Assembly (NCBI RefSeq): GCF_030269445.1
Contig: NZ_BSTJ01000012.1
Coordinates: 336,022 to 400,021 of the forward strand
Origin: Actinoallomurus iriomotensis
GTDB lineage: Bacteria; Actinomycetota; Actinomycetes; Streptosporangiales; Streptosporangiaceae
Direction of reading: 5' to 3'
DNA: 64,000 nt
In this document: positions 44,089-55,980 of the stretch, piece by piece
How the letters are laid out: each line of letters begins with the position of its first letter
How positions within the stretch are numbered: the stretch's first letter is position 1
Position numbers and translations under genes: made by a program
Notes under the pieces: generated by a model
Told to the model about the DNA's origin: nothing
Database searches by the model: none
Seen by the model: the letters and a program-made list of their open reading frames with translations, nothing else

Positions 44089-44106
44089 TTGTGAAGCGCT
44101 TCACAA
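44089..44106. promoter_or_regulatory. perfect Rex operator upstream of the geranylgeranyl reductase-nuo genes
   Basis: TTGTGAAGCGCTTCACAA is a perfect 18-bp palindrome identical to the Rex consensus TTGTGAANNNNTTCACAA. It lies 125 bp before the reductase start, in the divergent region with menG, downstream of a possible -10 TAGACT at about 44068. Confidence 0.88.
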
Positions 44107-44230
44107 AAGAACAAGACCCGAAGATGGCACCCCGGGTCGCACCGAGCCTCCTCCAGGGCCGTACGATCCGGCACGGCATCGAGCCCGCCACCCCCAGCAG
44201 GCGGCACCACCGACCAATGGCCCACAGAGG

Positions 44231-45517
44231 ATGCTCGTGATCGAGACACCCGCCGCAATTCCGCAGGACACCTCCGCGACGGAGGCCGACGTGATCGTCG
44301 TCGGCGCCGGTCCGGCGGGCTCGGCTACCGCGTACCACCTCGCCCAGGCCGGGCTCGACGTTCTCCTGCTGGAGAAGACGGTGTTCCCCCGCGAGAAGGT
44401 CTGCGGTGACGGACTCACCCCCCGCGCCACCAAGCAGCTGCTGAAGATGGGCGTCGACCTCGACGCTCCCGGCTGGATCCGCAACAAGGGCCTGCGCATC
44501 ATCGGCGGCGGCGTCCGCATGGAACTGCCCTGGCCCGACCTTTCCAGCTACCCCGACTACGGCCTGGTCCGTACGCGGATGGACTTCGACCAGATCCTCG
44601 CCGAGCGTGCGGTCGCCGCGGGCGCCAAGCTCCGGATGAACACCTCCGTGACCGAGCCGATCCTGGACGACACCGGCCGGATCACCGGCGTGGTGGCCAA
44701 GACCCCCGACGGCGAGGTCCGGTTCAGCGCCCCGCTCGTCGTGGCGGCCGACGGCAACTCGACCCGGCTCTCGCTCGCGCTGGGCCTGCGCAAGCGCGAC
44801 GACCGCCCGATGGGCGTGGCCGTGCGCCGCTACTACACCAGCCCCCGCCACGACGACGACTACCTCGAGTCCTGGCTGGAGCTGTGGGACGGCGAACGCC
44901 TGCTGCCCGGCTACGGCTGGGTGTTCGGCGTCGGCGACGGCACCTCCAACGTCGGCCTGGGCCTGCTCAACACCAGCGACGCCTTCAAGAACGTCGACTA
45001 CCGCGCGCTGCTGCGGAGCTGGCTCGCCGGCATGCCCGAAGAATGGGGCTACGTCGAGGAGAACGCCACCGGCCCGGTGCGCGGCGCCGCGCTCCCGATG
45101 GGCTTCAACCGCACGCCCCACTACACGCGCGGCCTGCTGCTCGTCGGCGACGCCGGCGGGATGATCAACCCGTTCAACGGCGAGGGCATCGCGTACGCGA
45201 TGGAGTCCGCCGAGATGGCGGCGGAGGTCATCGTGCAGGCGCTCGGCCGGCCGACCGCGGCCCAGCGCGAGCGCGCCCTGCACGACTACCCGCAGGTCCT
45301 CAAGCAGGCGTACGGCGGCTACTACACGCTCGGGCGGGTCTTCGTGAAGGCGATCGGCGACCCGCGGCTGATGAAGTTCGCGACGCGCCACGGTCTGCCG
45401 CACCCCGTGCTGATGAGGTTCACGCTCAAGCTCCTCGCCAACCTCACCGATCCGCGGGGCGGCGACGCGATGGACCGGGTGATCAACGCGATGTCGAAAC
45501 TCGCGCCGGCGGCGTGA
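44231..45517 (+). CDS. geranylgeranyl reductase family protein (menaquinone side-chain reductase, MenJ-like)
   Basis: A 428-residue flavoprotein. The N-terminal FAD loop is DVIVVGAGPAGSATAYHLAQAGLDVLLLEK. FPREKVCGDGLTPRATKQLLKMG is the family-specific substrate loop with conserved cysteine. LLLVGDAGGMINPFNGEGIAYAMES is the second FAD motif. Such enzymes saturate prenyl units; MenJ of mycobacteria reduces one double bond of the menaquinone tail, and the position between menG and nuoA supports that job here. The ATG has GAGG upstream. A perfect Rex operator lies in the leader. It is followed by nuoA after 119 bp, so the whole respiratory block may be one regulon. Confidence 0.9.
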   Translation: MLVIETPAAIPQDTSATEADVIVVGAGPAGSATAYHLAQAGLDVLLLEKTVFPREKVCGDGLTPRATKQLLKMGVDLDAPGWIRNKGLRIIGGGVRMELPWPDLSSYPDYGLVRTRMDFDQILAERAVAAGAKLRMNTSVTEPILDDTGRITGVVAKTPDGEVRFSAPLVVAADGNSTRLSLALGLRKRDDRPMGVAVRRYYTSPRHDDDYLESWLELWDGERLLPGYGWVFGVGDGTSNVGLGLLNTSDAFKNVDYRALLRSWLAGMPEEWGYVEENATGPVRGAALPMGFNRTPHYTRGLLLVGDAGGMINPFNGEGIAYAMESAEMAAEVIVQALGRPTAAQRERALHDYPQVLKQAYGGYYTLGRVFVKAIGDPRLMKFATRHGLPHPVLMRFTLKLLANLTDPRGGDAMDRVINAMSKLAPAA

Positions 45518-45536
45518 CACCCCGAGGAAAGAAGTG

Positions 45537-45632
45537 ATGATCGCCGTGCCTAGGATGGAAATCCCGGTCGTGATCGACGGCCGTGCCGCGTCAGACGCGC
45601 GCTCGATGAGTTTCACCGAGAGGGGGGTGTAG
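45537..45632 (+). CDS. possible 31-aa leader ORF before nuoA
   Basis: An ATG (or the GTG one codon earlier) behind GAGGAAAG opens a 31-codon frame, MIAVPRMEIPVVIDGRAA and onward, ending SMSFTERGV-stop four bases before the nuoA start. The last codons (GAGAGGGGGGTG) double as the nuoA ribosome-binding site, so translating the leader would place ribosomes beside the nuoA start. No similarity is recognised. A chance frame cannot be excluded. Confidence 0.3.
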   Translation: MIAVPRMEIPVVIDGRAASDARSMSFTERGV

Positions 45633-45636
45633 AGAT

Positions 45637-45996
45637 TTGAACCTCTACGTTCCGATTGTCGTACTTGGTGTACTAGCACTTGGTTTCGCGGTTGTTTCGG
45701 TAGTTATGGGGTCTTTGACCGGCCCGAAACGCTGGAACCGTGCCCGGCTCGAGGCGTACGAATGCGGTATCGAGCCCACCCCGCAGCCCGTCGGCGGTGG
45801 TCGATTCCCGGTGAAGTACTACCTGACGGCGATGCTGTTCATCGTTTTCGACATCGAGATCATTTTCCTCTACCCGTGGGCGGTGGCCTTCGACCACCTG
45901 GGCCTGTTCGGTCTCGTGGAAATGGTGCTGTTCATCGTCACCGTCCTCATCGCGTACGCCTACGTCTGGCGGCGCGGCGGTCTGGAGTGGGACTGA
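45637..45996 (+). CDS. nuoA: NADH-quinone oxidoreductase subunit A
   Basis: A 119-residue membrane subunit of complex I with three transmembrane helices. Family markers are [13 protein letters not shown] (conserved cysteine loop between helices 1 and 2), [27 protein letters not shown] (helix 2 with conserved acidic residues) and a third helix before the WRRGGLEWD end. Forms the quinone-site region with NuoH and NuoJ/K. TTG start, whose RBS overlaps the end of a possible leader ORF. First of fourteen nuo genes on one strand, in standard order. Confidence 0.95.
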   Translation: MNLYVPIVVLGVLALGFAVVSVVMGSLTGPKRWNRARLEAYECGIEPTPQPVGGGRFPVKYYLTAMLFIVFDIEIIFLYPWAVAFDHLGLFGLVEMVLFIVTVLIAYAYVWRRGGLEWD

Positions 45997-45997
45997 G

Positions 45998-46555
45998 ATG
46001 GGTCTAGAAGAGAAACTCCCCAGCGGGGTCATCCTCACCACGGTCGAGCAGGTCCTCGGGCTGGCGCGCAAGAGTTCGGTCTGGCCGGCGACGTTCGGCC
46101 TGGCCTGCTGCGCCATCGAGATGATGGCGACGGGCGACCCGCGCCACGACTTCTCCCGGTGGGGCATGGAGCGCGCGTCGGGCTCGCCGCGCCAGGCCGA
46201 CCTGATGATCGTCGCGGGCCGGGTCAGCCAGAAGATGGCGCCGGTGCTGCGCCAGATCTACGACCAGATGGCCTCGCCCAAGTGGGTCATCGCCATGGGC
46301 GTGTGCGCCTCCTCGGGCGGCATGTTCAACAACTACGCGATCGTCCAGGGCGTCGACCACATCGTGCCGGTCGACGTCTACCTGCCCGGCTGCCCGCCGC
46401 GGCCGGAGATGCTCCTGGACGCCATCCTCAAGCTGCACGACAAGATCCAGAACACCAAGATGGGCCCCCATCGCAAGAAGGAGATCGAGGAGCTCGAGCG
46501 CGCCCGGCTCCGGCAGCTTCCCCTCCTTGAGCAGCCCCAGCAGGTGACTTCATGA
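45998..46555 (+). CDS. nuoB: NADH-quinone oxidoreductase subunit B
   Basis: A 185-residue peripheral subunit that holds the terminal 4Fe-4S cluster N2, which passes electrons to menaquinone. The cluster cysteines lie in [10 protein letters not shown] (adjacent pair), GVCASSGG and [13 protein letters not shown]-type neighbours and GPHRKKE end region agree with actinobacterial NuoB. ATG one base after the nuoA stop. Its stop overlaps the start of a 24-codon ORF as ATGA. Confidence 0.97.
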   Translation: MGLEEKLPSGVILTTVEQVLGLARKSSVWPATFGLACCAIEMMATGDPRHDFSRWGMERASGSPRQADLMIVAGRVSQKMAPVLRQIYDQMASPKWVIAMGVCASSGGMFNNYAIVQGVDHIVPVDVYLPGCPPRPEMLLDAILKLHDKIQNTKMGPHRKKEIEELERARLRQLPLLEQPQQVTS

Positions 46556-46626
46556 GCGAGCGGAGCGAGCGAATCAACAAGCACAGCGTTCTGATGCTCC
46601 CGCTTCCGACGAAGGAGGCCTCATGA
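46552..46626 (+). CDS. 24-aa micro-ORF linking nuoB and nuoC by ATGA overlaps
   Basis: The frame [20 protein letters not shown] plus four residues begins with the ATG inside the nuoB stop and ends with a TGA inside the nuoC ATG. A ribosome ending nuoB could re-initiate here and again at nuoC, although nuoC also has its own GAAGGAGG RBS. The 5' part contains AGCGAGCGGAGCGAGCGAAT, a short repeat-like sequence I have seen often in actinobacterial intergenic DNA. The peptide is basic and not membrane-like. It may be a coupling device rather than a functional peptide. Confidence 0.45.
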   Translation: MSERSERINKHSVLMLPLPTKEAS

Positions 46627-47365
46627 GTTCTCAACACCCAGAGCAGCAGGCCGAGCAGGCCGCCGACCAGCTCCCCGCGCACGGCGAGGAGGAGCGGGCC
46701 GAGCAGCCCATCGCGCGCCACGGCATGTTCGGCGCCCGGACGACCGGTGACACCTCCGGCTTCGGCCGCCTCGTCGTCCGTCAGTCGCCCAAGGTCAGCG
46801 CCGAGCGCCCGTACGGCGGGCCGACGACCACCGGAGCCGAGGGCGAGTTCGACGAGATCGCCGACGCTCTCGAGGCGGCCTACCCCGACTTCGGCGAGGC
46901 GATCGAGCGCGTCGTGGTCGACCGGGGCGAGCTGACCTTCGTCGTGCGGCGCACGCACCTCCTCGGCGTCGTCCAGACGCTGCGCGACGACCCGCGGCTG
47001 CGCTTCGAGCTGTGCCTCGGAGTCTCCGGCGTGCACTTCCCGGCCGAGACCGGCGCCGAGCTGCACGCGGTCTACCCCTTCCTGTCGATCACGCACAACC
47101 GGCGCGTGCGGATCGAGGTGACCTGCCCCGACACCGACCCGCACGTCCCCTCCATCGTCGCGGTCTACCCGACCAACGACTGGCACGAACGCGAGACGTA
47201 CGACATGTTCGGGCTCGTCTTCGACGGGCACCCGGCGCTCACCCGGATCATGATGCCGGACGACTGGATGGGCCACCCGCAGCGCAAGGACTACCCCCTC
47301 GGCGGCATCCCCGTCGAGTACCGCGGGGCCACGGTGCCCCCGCCGGACGAGCGGAGGTCGTACGT

Positions 47366-47369
<4 letters not shown>
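46623..47369 (+). CDS. nuoC: NADH-quinone oxidoreductase subunit C
   Basis: A 248-residue hydrophilic subunit (30-kDa family) of the peripheral arm. The family signature is [13 protein letters not shown], here [16 protein letters not shown] after [50 protein letters not shown]. An unusual N-terminal extension of about 60 residues rich in E/Q/G/A precedes the core, as in other actinobacterial NuoC. GAAGGAGG RBS; the ATG overlaps the micro-ORF stop and the gene's own stop overlaps nuoD (ATGA). Confidence 0.95.
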
Positions 47370-48711
<1,342 letters not shown>

Positions 48712-48715
<4 letters not shown>

Positions 48716-49383
48716 GTTTTGCGCCCGAGGTTCTCGAGCGTCTCGAGCGGGACGCGAAGGAGATCATCGCGCGGTACCCCAAGCCGCGCTCGGCGCTGCT
48801 GCCGCTGCTGCACCTCGTGCAATCCGAGGAGGGGTACGTCTCCGACGACGGCATCGAGTTCTGCGCCGACGCGGTGGGCATCACCCCGGCGCAGGTGACC
48901 GGCGTGGTGACCTTCTACACGCAGTACAAGCAGGAGCCGGTCGGCGACTACCACGTCGGCGTCTGCATCAACAGCCTGTGCGCGATCATGGGCGGCGACC
49001 AGATCTGGCGCGAGCTGAGCGAGTACGTCGGCGTCGGCCACGACGAGGCGACCGAGGACGGCAAGGTCAGCCTCGAGCGCATCGAGTGCAACGCCGCCTG
49101 CGACTACGCCCCGGTGATGATGGTCAACTGGGAGTTCTTCGACGACATGACTCCGGCCAAGGCCAAGCAGCTCGTCGACGACATCCGGGCCGGCAAGCAG
49201 GTCGCCCCGACCCGCGGCGCGGAGTCGGTGTGCACCTGGAAGCAGGCGTCCCGCGTGCTCGCGGGCTTCAACGACGGCCGTGCCGGAGAGGGCACGCAGG
49301 CCGGTTACGCGTCGCTGCGCGGCCTCCAGCTCGCCAAGGAGTCCGGCTGGGAGGCCCCTGAGCCCGAAAGAGGTGCCGAGTGA
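48712..49383 (+). CDS. nuoE: NADH-quinone oxidoreductase subunit E
   Basis: A 223-residue thioredoxin-like 2Fe-2S subunit (cluster N1a). The ligand cysteines are in [14 protein letters not shown] and [23 protein letters not shown]. Upstream, [46 protein letters not shown] is the helical family start. The roughly 50-residue C-terminal extension ([22 protein letters not shown]) is typical of actinobacteria. Start and stop both overlap neighbours (ATGA; GTGA with nuoF). Confidence 0.96.
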
Positions 49384-50681
49384 CCACCCTCACGCCGATC
49401 CTGACCAAGTACTGGGACCGGCCCGACTCCTTCACTCGCTCGGCGTACGAGGCCGACGGCGGCTACCGGGCGCTGCGCACCGCGCTGGGCATGCCGCAGG
49501 ACGACATCATCCAGGCGGTGAAGGACTCCGGCCTCCGCGGACGCGGTGGCGCCGGCTTCCCCACCGGTATGAAGTGGGGCTTCATCCCGCAGGGTGACGG
49601 CAAGCCGCACTACCTGGTGGTGAACGCGGACGAGTCCGAGCCGGGCACGTGCAAGGACATCCCGCTGATGATGGCCAACCCGCACGCGCTGGTCGAGGGC
49701 GTGATCATCAGCTCGTACGCCATCCGCGCGAACTTCGCCGTCATCTACGTGCGCGGTGAGGTGCTGCACGTCATCCGCCGCCTCCAGCAGGCGGTCGCCG
49801 AGGCGTACGAGGCCGGCTACATCGGCACGGACATCCTCGGCTCCGGCTACGACCTCGAACTCGTCGTGCACAGCGGCGCCGGCGCGTACATCTGCGGTGA
49901 GGAGACGGCGCTGCTGGACTCTCTGGAGGGGTTCCGCGGCCAGCCGCGCCTCAAGCCGCCGTTCCCGGCGGTGGCCGGCCTGTACGGCGGGCCGACCGTC
50001 ATCAACAACGTCGAGTCCATCGCGAGCGTCCCGTCGATCGTCGCCAACGGCGCCGACTGGTTCGCCTCGATGGGCACCGAGAAGTCCAAGGGCTTCGGCA
50101 TCTTCAGCCTGTCCGGCCACGTCACGCGGCCCGGCCAGTACGAGGCGCCGCTCGGCATCACGCTGCGCGAGCTGCTCGACATGGCCGGCGGCATCCGCGC
50201 CGGGCACCGGCTGAAGTTCTGGACCCCGGGCGGCTCCTCCACGCCGATCTTCACCGACGAGCACCTCGACGTGCCGCTCGACTTCGAGTCGGTCGGCGCG
50301 GCGGGCTCGATGCTCGGCACCCGGGCGCTGCAGATCTTCGACGAGACGGTCTGCGTCGTCCGCGCGGTGCTGCGCTGGAGCGAGTTCTACGCGCACGAGT
50401 CCTGCGGAAAGTGCACGCCGTGCCGTGAGGGCACGTACTGGTACAAGCAGATGCTGAAGCGCCTGGAGGCGGGTCAGGGCACCGAGGAGGACCTCGAGAC
50501 GCTCCTCGACCTGTCCGACAACATCCTCGGCCGCTCCTTCTGCGCGCTGGGAGACGGTGCCACGAGCCCGGTGACCTCCAGCATCAAGCACTTCCGCGAG
50601 GAGTACATCCGGCACTTCGAGACGGGAAGCTGTCCCTTCGACGAGGCGGCTTCCACCGTTTGGGCAGGAGCCAACGCATGA
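49380..50681 (+). CDS. nuoF: NADH-quinone oxidoreductase subunit F
   Basis: A 433-residue subunit carrying FMN, the NADH site and 4Fe-4S cluster N3; it takes the electrons from [22 protein letters not shown] is the FMN/NADH glycine loop, [26 protein letters not shown] the nucleotide site and [16 protein letters not shown] with a later cysteine in [10 protein letters not shown] the cluster ligands. GTG start overlapping nuoE; ATGA overlap to nuoG. Complete and normal in length. Confidence 0.97.
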   Translation: MTTLTPILTKYWDRPDSFTRSAYEADGGYRALRTALGMPQDDIIQAVKDSGLRGRGGAGFPTGMKWGFIPQGDGKPHYLVVNADESEPGTCKDIPLMMANPHALVEGVIISSYAIRANFAVIYVRGEVLHVIRRLQQAVAEAYEAGYIGTDILGSGYDLELVVHSGAGAYICGEETALLDSLEGFRGQPRLKPPFPAVAGLYGGPTVINNVESIASVPSIVANGADWFASMGTEKSKGFGIFSLSGHVTRPGQYEAPLGITLRELLDMAGGIRAGHRLKFWTPGGSSTPIFTDEHLDVPLDFESVGAAGSMLGTRALQIFDETVCVVRAVLRWSEFYAHESCGKCTPCREGTYWYKQMLKRLEAGQGTEEDLETLLDLSDNILGRSFCALGDGATSPVTSSIKHFREEYIRHFETGSCPFDEAASTVWAGANA

Positions 50682-53146
50682 CGGTTACCATGAGTGGCGG
50701 CTCGGCGGCCTCTCCCCAGCAGCCTGGGGGTGTACCGAAAGAGGACCTGGTCACGCTGACGATCGACGGGTTCGAGATCAGTGTGCCCAAGGGCACGCTG
50801 ATCATCCGGGCCGCCGAGCTGCTCGGCATCCAGATCCCGCGGTTCTGCGACCACCCGCTGCTGGAGCCGGTGGCCGCCTGCCGGCAGTGCCTGGTGGAGA
50901 TCCCCGACGCCGGCAACGGCCGCGGGATGCCCAAGCCGCAGCCGTCCTGCGCGGTCACGGTCATGCCGGGCATGGTGGTCAAGACCCAGCTCACCTCCGA
51001 GGTCGCCGACAAGGCCCAGCACGGTGTGATGGAGCTGCTGCTCATCAACCACCCGCTGGACTGCCCGGTCTGCGACAAGGGCGGCGAGTGCCCGCTGCAG
51101 AACCAGGCGATGTCCAACGGCCGCGGCGAGTCGCGGTTCGTGGAGAAGAAGCGCACCTTCCCCAAGCCGATCGCGCTGTCCACGCAGGTGCTGCTTGACC
51201 GTGAGCGGTGCGTCCAGTGCGCCCGCTGCACCCGGTTCTCCGACGAGATCGCCGGCGACGCGTTCATCGACCTGCTGGAGCGGGGCGCCAAGGAGCAGGT
51301 CGGCCTCGCGCCCGGCCACGAGTTCCAGTCCTACTTCTCCGGCAACACCGTGCAGATCTGCCCGGTCGGCGCGCTCACCGGCGCGGCGTACCGCTTCCGC
51401 TCCCGGCCGTTCGACCTGGTCTCGACGCCGAGCGTCTGCGAGCACTGCGCGTCCGGCTGCGCCCAGCGCACCGACCACCGCCGCGGCAAGGTGACGCGGC
51501 GGCTGGCCGGCGACGACCCGCAGGTCAACGAAGAGTGGAACTGCGACAAGGGCCGCTGGGCGTTCACCTACACCACGACGCCGGACCGGCTGACCCACCC
51601 GCTGGTGCGCAACGAGGACGGCGTGCTGGAGCCCGCCTCCTGGAACGAGGCGCTGACCATCGCGGCCGAGGGGCTGGCGAAGGCCCGCGGCAAGGCCGGC
51701 GTGCTGACCGGCGGCCGGGTCACGCTGGAGGACGCCTACGCGTACGCCAAGTTCGCCCGGGTCGCCCTCGGCACCAACGACGTGGACTTCCGCGCCCGCG
51801 CGCACTCGCGCGAGGAGGCCGACTTCCTCGCGGCGACCGTCGCGGGCAGCCCCATCTCGGTCACCTACGACCAGCTGGAGAAGGCGCCCGTCGTGCTCCT
51901 GGCCGGCTTCGAGCCGGAGGAGGAGTCGCCGATCGTCTTCCTGCGGCTCCGCAAGGCTGCCCGCAAGCACGGCCTGAAGACGTACTCGATCGCGCCGTTC
52001 GCGTCCCGCGGCCTGGCCAAGCTCGGTGGCACGCTGGTGGCCACCGCCCCCGGCTCCGAGGCCGAGACGCTCGGCAATCTGATCACCGGCATCGGGCTGG
52101 ACACCGAGGGCAAGGCCGCCGCGGAGCTGCTCAAGAGCGAAGGCGCGATCATCCTCGTCGGCGAGCGGCTCGGCGCGGTGCCGGGCGCGCTGTCCGCCGT
52201 CGGACGGCTCGTCGCGGCCACCGGCGCGCGGCTCGCCTGGGTGCCCCGCCGGGCCGGTGAGCGCGGCGCCATCGAGGCGGGCGCGCTGCCCGGCCTGCTG
52301 CCGATCGGCCGCCCGGTCACCGACGCGGCCGCCCGCGCCGAGGTCGCGCGGGCCTGGGGCGTCGCCGCCCTGCCCGAGGCGCAGGGGCGCGACACCGAGG
52401 GCATTCTCGCCGCCGCGCTCGACGAGAAGATCGACGCCCTGCTCGTCGGCGGCGTCGACCCGTACGACCTGCCCGACCCGTCGGGCGTGCTGGCCGCACT
52501 GGAGGCCACGCCGTTCATCGTCAGCCTGGAGCAGCGCGTGACCGCGGTCACCGACCGGGCCGACGTGGTGCTGCCGGTGGCGGCCGTGACCGAGAAGGCC
52601 GGCACGTTCGTCAACTGGGAGGGCCGCGGCCGTCCGTTCGAGGCCGTGCTGAAGGTGCGGCAGGCCATGCCGGACCTCAAGGTGCTCGCCACGATCGCCG
52701 ACCTGATGGACGTCCACCTCGGCCTGCCCGACTCCGCGTCGGCCCGCCGCGAGCTGGCCACGCTGGGCGGCTTCCGGGGCACGCGGCCGGGTCTGCCGAG
52801 CGTCGCCGCCAAGGTTCCGGGTGAGCCCGCCGCGGGCGAGGCGGTCCTGGCGACCTGGCGGATGCTGCTCGACGCGGGCCGCCTGCAGGACGGCGAGCCG
52901 TACCTCGCCGGCACCGCCAAGACCCCGGTCGCGCGGCTGAGCGCGGCCACCGCGGAGGAGATCGGAGCGGACGGGAAGGTCACCGTGGCCACGGCGCACG
53001 GCGAGATCACCCTGCCGCTGGAGGTCACCGACATGCCGGACCGCGTGGTCTGGGTGCCCGCCAACTCACCGGGTTCGGCGGTCTACCGCGATCTCGGCGT
53101 CCAGGCCGGAGGAGTCGTGAAGATCCAGAACGGGAGTGGGGCATGA
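50678..53146 (+). CDS. nuoG: NADH-quinone oxidoreductase subunit G
   Basis: An 822-residue iron-sulphur subunit. The N-terminal 2Fe-2S ferredoxin domain has [20 protein letters not shown]. His/Cys cluster N5 ligands follow in [19 protein letters not shown], then [11 protein letters not shown] and [10 protein letters not shown] for 4Fe-4S, and [15 protein letters not shown] for the extra cluster. The long molybdopterin-oxidoreductase-like domain spans the rest, ending in a MopB-like beta domain ([16 protein letters not shown]). ATG in overlap with nuoF; the upstream in-frame ATG at 50660 lies inside nuoF and is not favoured. Stop overlaps nuoH. Confidence 0.96.
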   Translation: MTVTMSGGSAASPQQPGGVPKEDLVTLTIDGFEISVPKGTLIIRAAELLGIQIPRFCDHPLLEPVAACRQCLVEIPDAGNGRGMPKPQPSCAVTVMPGMVVKTQLTSEVADKAQHGVMELLLINHPLDCPVCDKGGECPLQNQAMSNGRGESRFVEKKRTFPKPIALSTQVLLDRERCVQCARCTRFSDEIAGDAFIDLLERGAKEQVGLAPGHEFQSYFSGNTVQICPVGALTGAAYRFRSRPFDLVSTPSVCEHCASGCAQRTDHRRGKVTRRLAGDDPQVNEEWNCDKGRWAFTYTTTPDRLTHPLVRNEDGVLEPASWNEALTIAAEGLAKARGKAGVLTGGRVTLEDAYAYAKFARVALGTNDVDFRARAHSREEADFLAATVAGSPISVTYDQLEKAPVVLLAGFEPEEESPIVFLRLRKAARKHGLKTYSIAPFASRGLAKLGGTLVATAPGSEAETLGNLITGIGLDTEGKAAAELLKSEGAIILVGERLGAVPGALSAVGRLVAATGARLAWVPRRAGERGAIEAGALPGLLPIGRPVTDAAARAEVARAWGVAALPEAQGRDTEGILAAALDEKIDALLVGGVDPYDLPDPSGVLAALEATPFIVSLEQRVTAVTDRADVVLPVAAVTEKAGTFVNWEGRGRPFEAVLKVRQAMPDLKVLATIADLMDVHLGLPDSASARRELATLGGFRGTRPGLPSVAAKVPGEPAAGEAVLATWRMLLDAGRLQDGEPYLAGTAKTPVARLSAATAEEIGADGKVTVATAHGEITLPLEVTDMPDRVVWVPANSPGSAVYRDLGVQAGGVVKIQNGSGA

Positions 53147-54537
53147 TTGCCACACACGTCCTCGCGGAGGCGGTGGCCTCCGCCACGCCGCGGACCGAAC
53201 AGTGCACCGGCAAGCCGTACGGGCTCGGCTCGTTCGGCTGCGACCCGTGGTGGCTGATCGGCGCCAAGGCGCTGGTGATCTTCGTGTTCCTGCTGCTGAC
53301 GGTGCTCATGGCCGTCTGGGCGGAGCGCCGGATCATCGGCCGCATGCAGCTGCGCCCCGGCCCCAACCGCGCCGGACCGTTCGGCCTGCTGCAGTCGCTG
53401 CTCGACGGCGTCAAGGGCGCGACCAAGGAGGACATCGTCCCGCGCGGCGTGGACAAGATCGTCTTCTTCCTCGCCCCGGTGATGGCCGCGGCGCCCGCGC
53501 TGGTGTCGTTCTCGATCATCCCGTTCGGCGGCATCGTCTCGATCGGCGGTCACAAGACGCCGCTGCAGCTCACCGACCTGCCCGTCGCCGTGCTGCTGGT
53601 CCTGGCGATGTCCTCGATGGGCGTGTACGGCTTCGTGCTGGCCGGCTGGTCGTCGATGTCGCCGTACTCCCTGCTCGGCGGCATGCGCTCCAGCGCGCAG
53701 GTGATCTCCTATGAGATCGCGATGGGCCTGTCGTTCGTGGCGGTGTTCCTGTTCGCCGGGTCGCTGTCGACGTCGGAGATCGTCGACGCCCAGGCGCACG
53801 GCGGCACGTACCACTTCCTCGGCATGACCGGCCACTACCCGTCGTGGTACGTCGTCCTGCTGTTCCCCTCGTTCGTGATCTACCTGTTCACGATGCTGGG
53901 GGAGTCGGGCCGCATCCCGTTCGACCTTCCCGAGGGCGAGGGCGAACTGGTCGCGGGCTACCACACCGAGTACTCCTCGCTGAAGTTCCTGATGTTCTAC
54001 CTCGCCGAGTACATCAACATGGCGACGCTGTCCGCGCTGGCCACGACGCTGTTCCTCGGCGGTTACCGCGCCCCGTGGCCGATCACCGGCATCTGGGCCG
54101 GCGCCAACTCCGGCTGGTGGCCGATCCTGTGGTTCCTGGTCAAGATGTGGCTGTTCATCTTCGGCTTCGTCTGGGTCCGGGCCTCGCTGCCGCGCGTCCG
54201 CTACGACCAGCTGATGCGGCTGGGCTGGAAGGTCCTCATCCCGGTGTCGCTGGGCTGGATCCTCTTCGTGTCGACGGTGCGCGCGCTGCGCAACCAGCAG
54301 CACGACATGCGCCCGGTGATGCTCATCGCGGCGGCCGTGATCATCGTCCTGCTCATCGTCTCGGTGGTCTGGGAACGGGCCTCCGGCTCGGGGAAGGCCG
54401 AGACGGCGGAGGAGACGGCCGAGCCGGAGCCGGATCCGATGGCGGGCGGGTTCCCGGTGCCCCCGCTCGACGCGCCGCACTACCACGGTGCCGGGAACGC
54501 CCGTGCGAACAAATCCACGGAGGCCACCCGTGCTTGA
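53143..54537 (+). CDS. nuoH: NADH-quinone oxidoreductase subunit H
   Basis: A 464-residue membrane subunit with eight or nine helices that joins the peripheral arm to the proton-pumping arm and lines the quinone channel. [39 protein letters not shown] is the conserved quinone-site loop. [27 protein letters not shown] is the acidic loop typical of NuoH. The C-terminal tail of about 55 polar residues (after [15 protein letters not shown]) is an actinobacterial feature. ATGA start overlap; nuoI begins 8 bp before its end. Confidence 0.96.
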   Translation: MIATHVLAEAVASATPRTEQCTGKPYGLGSFGCDPWWLIGAKALVIFVFLLLTVLMAVWAERRIIGRMQLRPGPNRAGPFGLLQSLLDGVKGATKEDIVPRGVDKIVFFLAPVMAAAPALVSFSIIPFGGIVSIGGHKTPLQLTDLPVAVLLVLAMSSMGVYGFVLAGWSSMSPYSLLGGMRSSAQVISYEIAMGLSFVAVFLFAGSLSTSEIVDAQAHGGTYHFLGMTGHYPSWYVVLLFPSFVIYLFTMLGESGRIPFDLPEGEGELVAGYHTEYSSLKFLMFYLAEYINMATLSALATTLFLGGYRAPWPITGIWAGANSGWWPILWFLVKMWLFIFGFVWVRASLPRVRYDQLMRLGWKVLIPVSLGWILFVSTVRALRNQQHDMRPVMLIAAAVIIVLLIVSVVWERASGSGKAETAEETAEPEPDPMAGGFPVPPLDAPHYHGAGNARANKSTEATRA

Positions 54538-55054
54538 TTTCCTGAACCCGGTCAAGGGGTTCGGTGTCACCTTCCACCAGATGTTCATGAAGGTGGAGAC
54601 GGTCGAATACCCCGAGGTGAAGAAGCCCACCGCGCCGCGCTTCCACGGCCGGCACCAGCTCAACCGCTGGCCCGACGGCCTGGAGAAGTGCGTGGGCTGC
54701 GAGCTCTGCGCCTGGGCCTGCCCCGCGGACGCGATCTACGTGGAGGGCGCCGACAACACCGAGGAGGCGCGCTACTCCCCGGGTGAGCGCTACGGCCGGA
54801 CGTACCAGATCAACTATCTGCGCTGCATCCTCTGCGGCCTGTGCATCGAGGCGTGCCCGACGCGGGCGCTCACGATGACCAACGAGTACGAACTCGCCGA
54901 CGACAGCCGCGAGAGCCTCATCTACACCAAGGAGATGCTGCTCGCGCCGCTGACCGAGGGCATGGAGCTCCCGCCGCACGACATGCGGCTCGGGGAGACC
55001 GAAGAGGACTACTACCTCCTCGGCGCCTCCAAGGAACACGAGGAGGGCTCATGA
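54530..55054 (+). CDS. nuoI: NADH-quinone oxidoreductase subunit I
   Basis: A 174-residue ferredoxin-like subunit with two 4Fe-4S clusters (N6a and N6b). The ligands are [21 protein letters not shown] and [23 protein letters not shown]. An amphipathic N-terminal segment ([28 protein letters not shown]) attaches it to the membrane arm. I use the GTG giving [10 protein letters not shown], which overlaps nuoH by 8 bp; earlier in-frame starts would add residues that are not conserved. ATGA overlap to nuoJ. Confidence 0.96.
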   Translation: MLDFLNPVKGFGVTFHQMFMKVETVEYPEVKKPTAPRFHGRHQLNRWPDGLEKCVGCELCAWACPADAIYVEGADNTEEARYSPGERYGRTYQINYLRCILCGLCIEACPTRALTMTNEYELADDSRESLIYTKEMLLAPLTEGMELPPHDMRLGETEEDYYLLGASKEHEEGS

Positions 55055-55980
55055 ATGCGATCGCGGCAGGGGCGCATCAGACCGGTGAGTCGGGGATCTT
55101 CTGGGTCCTGGCCATCGTGTCCGTCGCCGCGGCGCTCGGCATGATCTTCATGCGGAAGGTCGTGTACTCCGCGCTGCTGCTCGCCGTGGTGATGCTGTCC
55201 CTCGCGGTGTTCTACGCCGTGAACGAGGCTCCGTTCCTGGCGTTCGTGCAGGTGATCGTCTACACCGGCGCGGTGCTGATGCTCTTCCTGTTCGTCATCA
55301 TGGTCGTCGGGGTCAGCTCGACCGAGTCCATGGTCGAGACGATCAGGGGCCAGCGGGTCGCCGCGGCGATCGCCGGCATCGGCTTCGGCGTGCTGCTGAT
55401 CCTCGGCATCGGTGACGCGACGCTCCCGACGAGCGCCGGCCTGTCGAAGGCCAATTCCAACGGCGGCAACGTCATGGGCCTGGCCCGGCTGTTGTTCGGC
55501 AACAACGCCAACGACGGCAGCGACACCGCCAACGCCCTGCGGGTGAGCAACAACATCCAGGGCTACATCTTCGCCTTCGAGGTGACCAGCGCCCTGCTGA
55601 TCACCGCGGCGCTGGGCGCGATGGTGCTGGCCCACCGCGAGCGCCTCAAGCCCAAGCCGACGCAGCGCGAGCTGTCCCAGGCGCGGATCAAGAGCGACCA
55701 GGTCTCGCCGCTGCCGCCGCCCGGCACGTACGCCCGGCACAACGCGGTCGACATGCCGGCGCTGCTGCCGGACGGGTCGGTGTCGGAGCTGTCGGTCAGC
55801 CCGGTCATCGCCCGCCGCCGCGGCGGTTCGCACGACGACCTGCACGGCGAGGGGCCCGAGTCGGCGCTCCGCCACGGCACCGCGACGGTCAAGGCGGTGC
55901 TGGAAGGCCAGGTCGAAGGCCAGGTCGAGGTCGAGCGCGCCGAGTCCGAGACCTCCGAATCAAAGGAGGAGAAGAAGTGA
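55051..55980 (+). CDS. nuoJ: NADH-quinone oxidoreductase subunit J
   Basis: A 309-residue membrane subunit. Five transmembrane helices lie in the first 200 residues; the third, [24 protein letters not shown], carries the pi-bulge YTGAV motif. A long hydrophilic C-terminus of about 110 residues (after [10 protein letters not shown]), ending in an E/S/K-rich stretch, is typical of actinobacterial NuoJ and absent from E. coli. ATG inside the nuoI stop, GTGA overlap with nuoK. Confidence 0.95.
   Translation: MNAIAAGAHQTGESGIFWVLAIVSVAAALGMIFMRKVVYSALLLAVVMLSLAVFYAVNEAPFLAFVQVIVYTGAVLMLFLFVIMVVGVSSTESMVETIRGQRVAAAIAGIGFGVLLILGIGDATLPTSAGLSKANSNGGNVMGLARLLFGNNANDGSDTANALRVSNNIQGYIFAFEVTSALLITAALGAMVLAHRERLKPKPTQRELSQARIKSDQVSPLPPPGTYARHNAVDMPALLPDGSVSELSVSPVIARRRGGSHDDLHGEGPESALRHGTATVKAVLEGQVEGQVEVERAESETSESKEEKK

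Noticed and set aside
50474..52999. 841-codon minus-strand frame opposite nuoF/nuoG
   Set aside because: Antisense shadow; nuoF and nuoG are unmistakable on the plus strand and the minus translation has no family resemblance.
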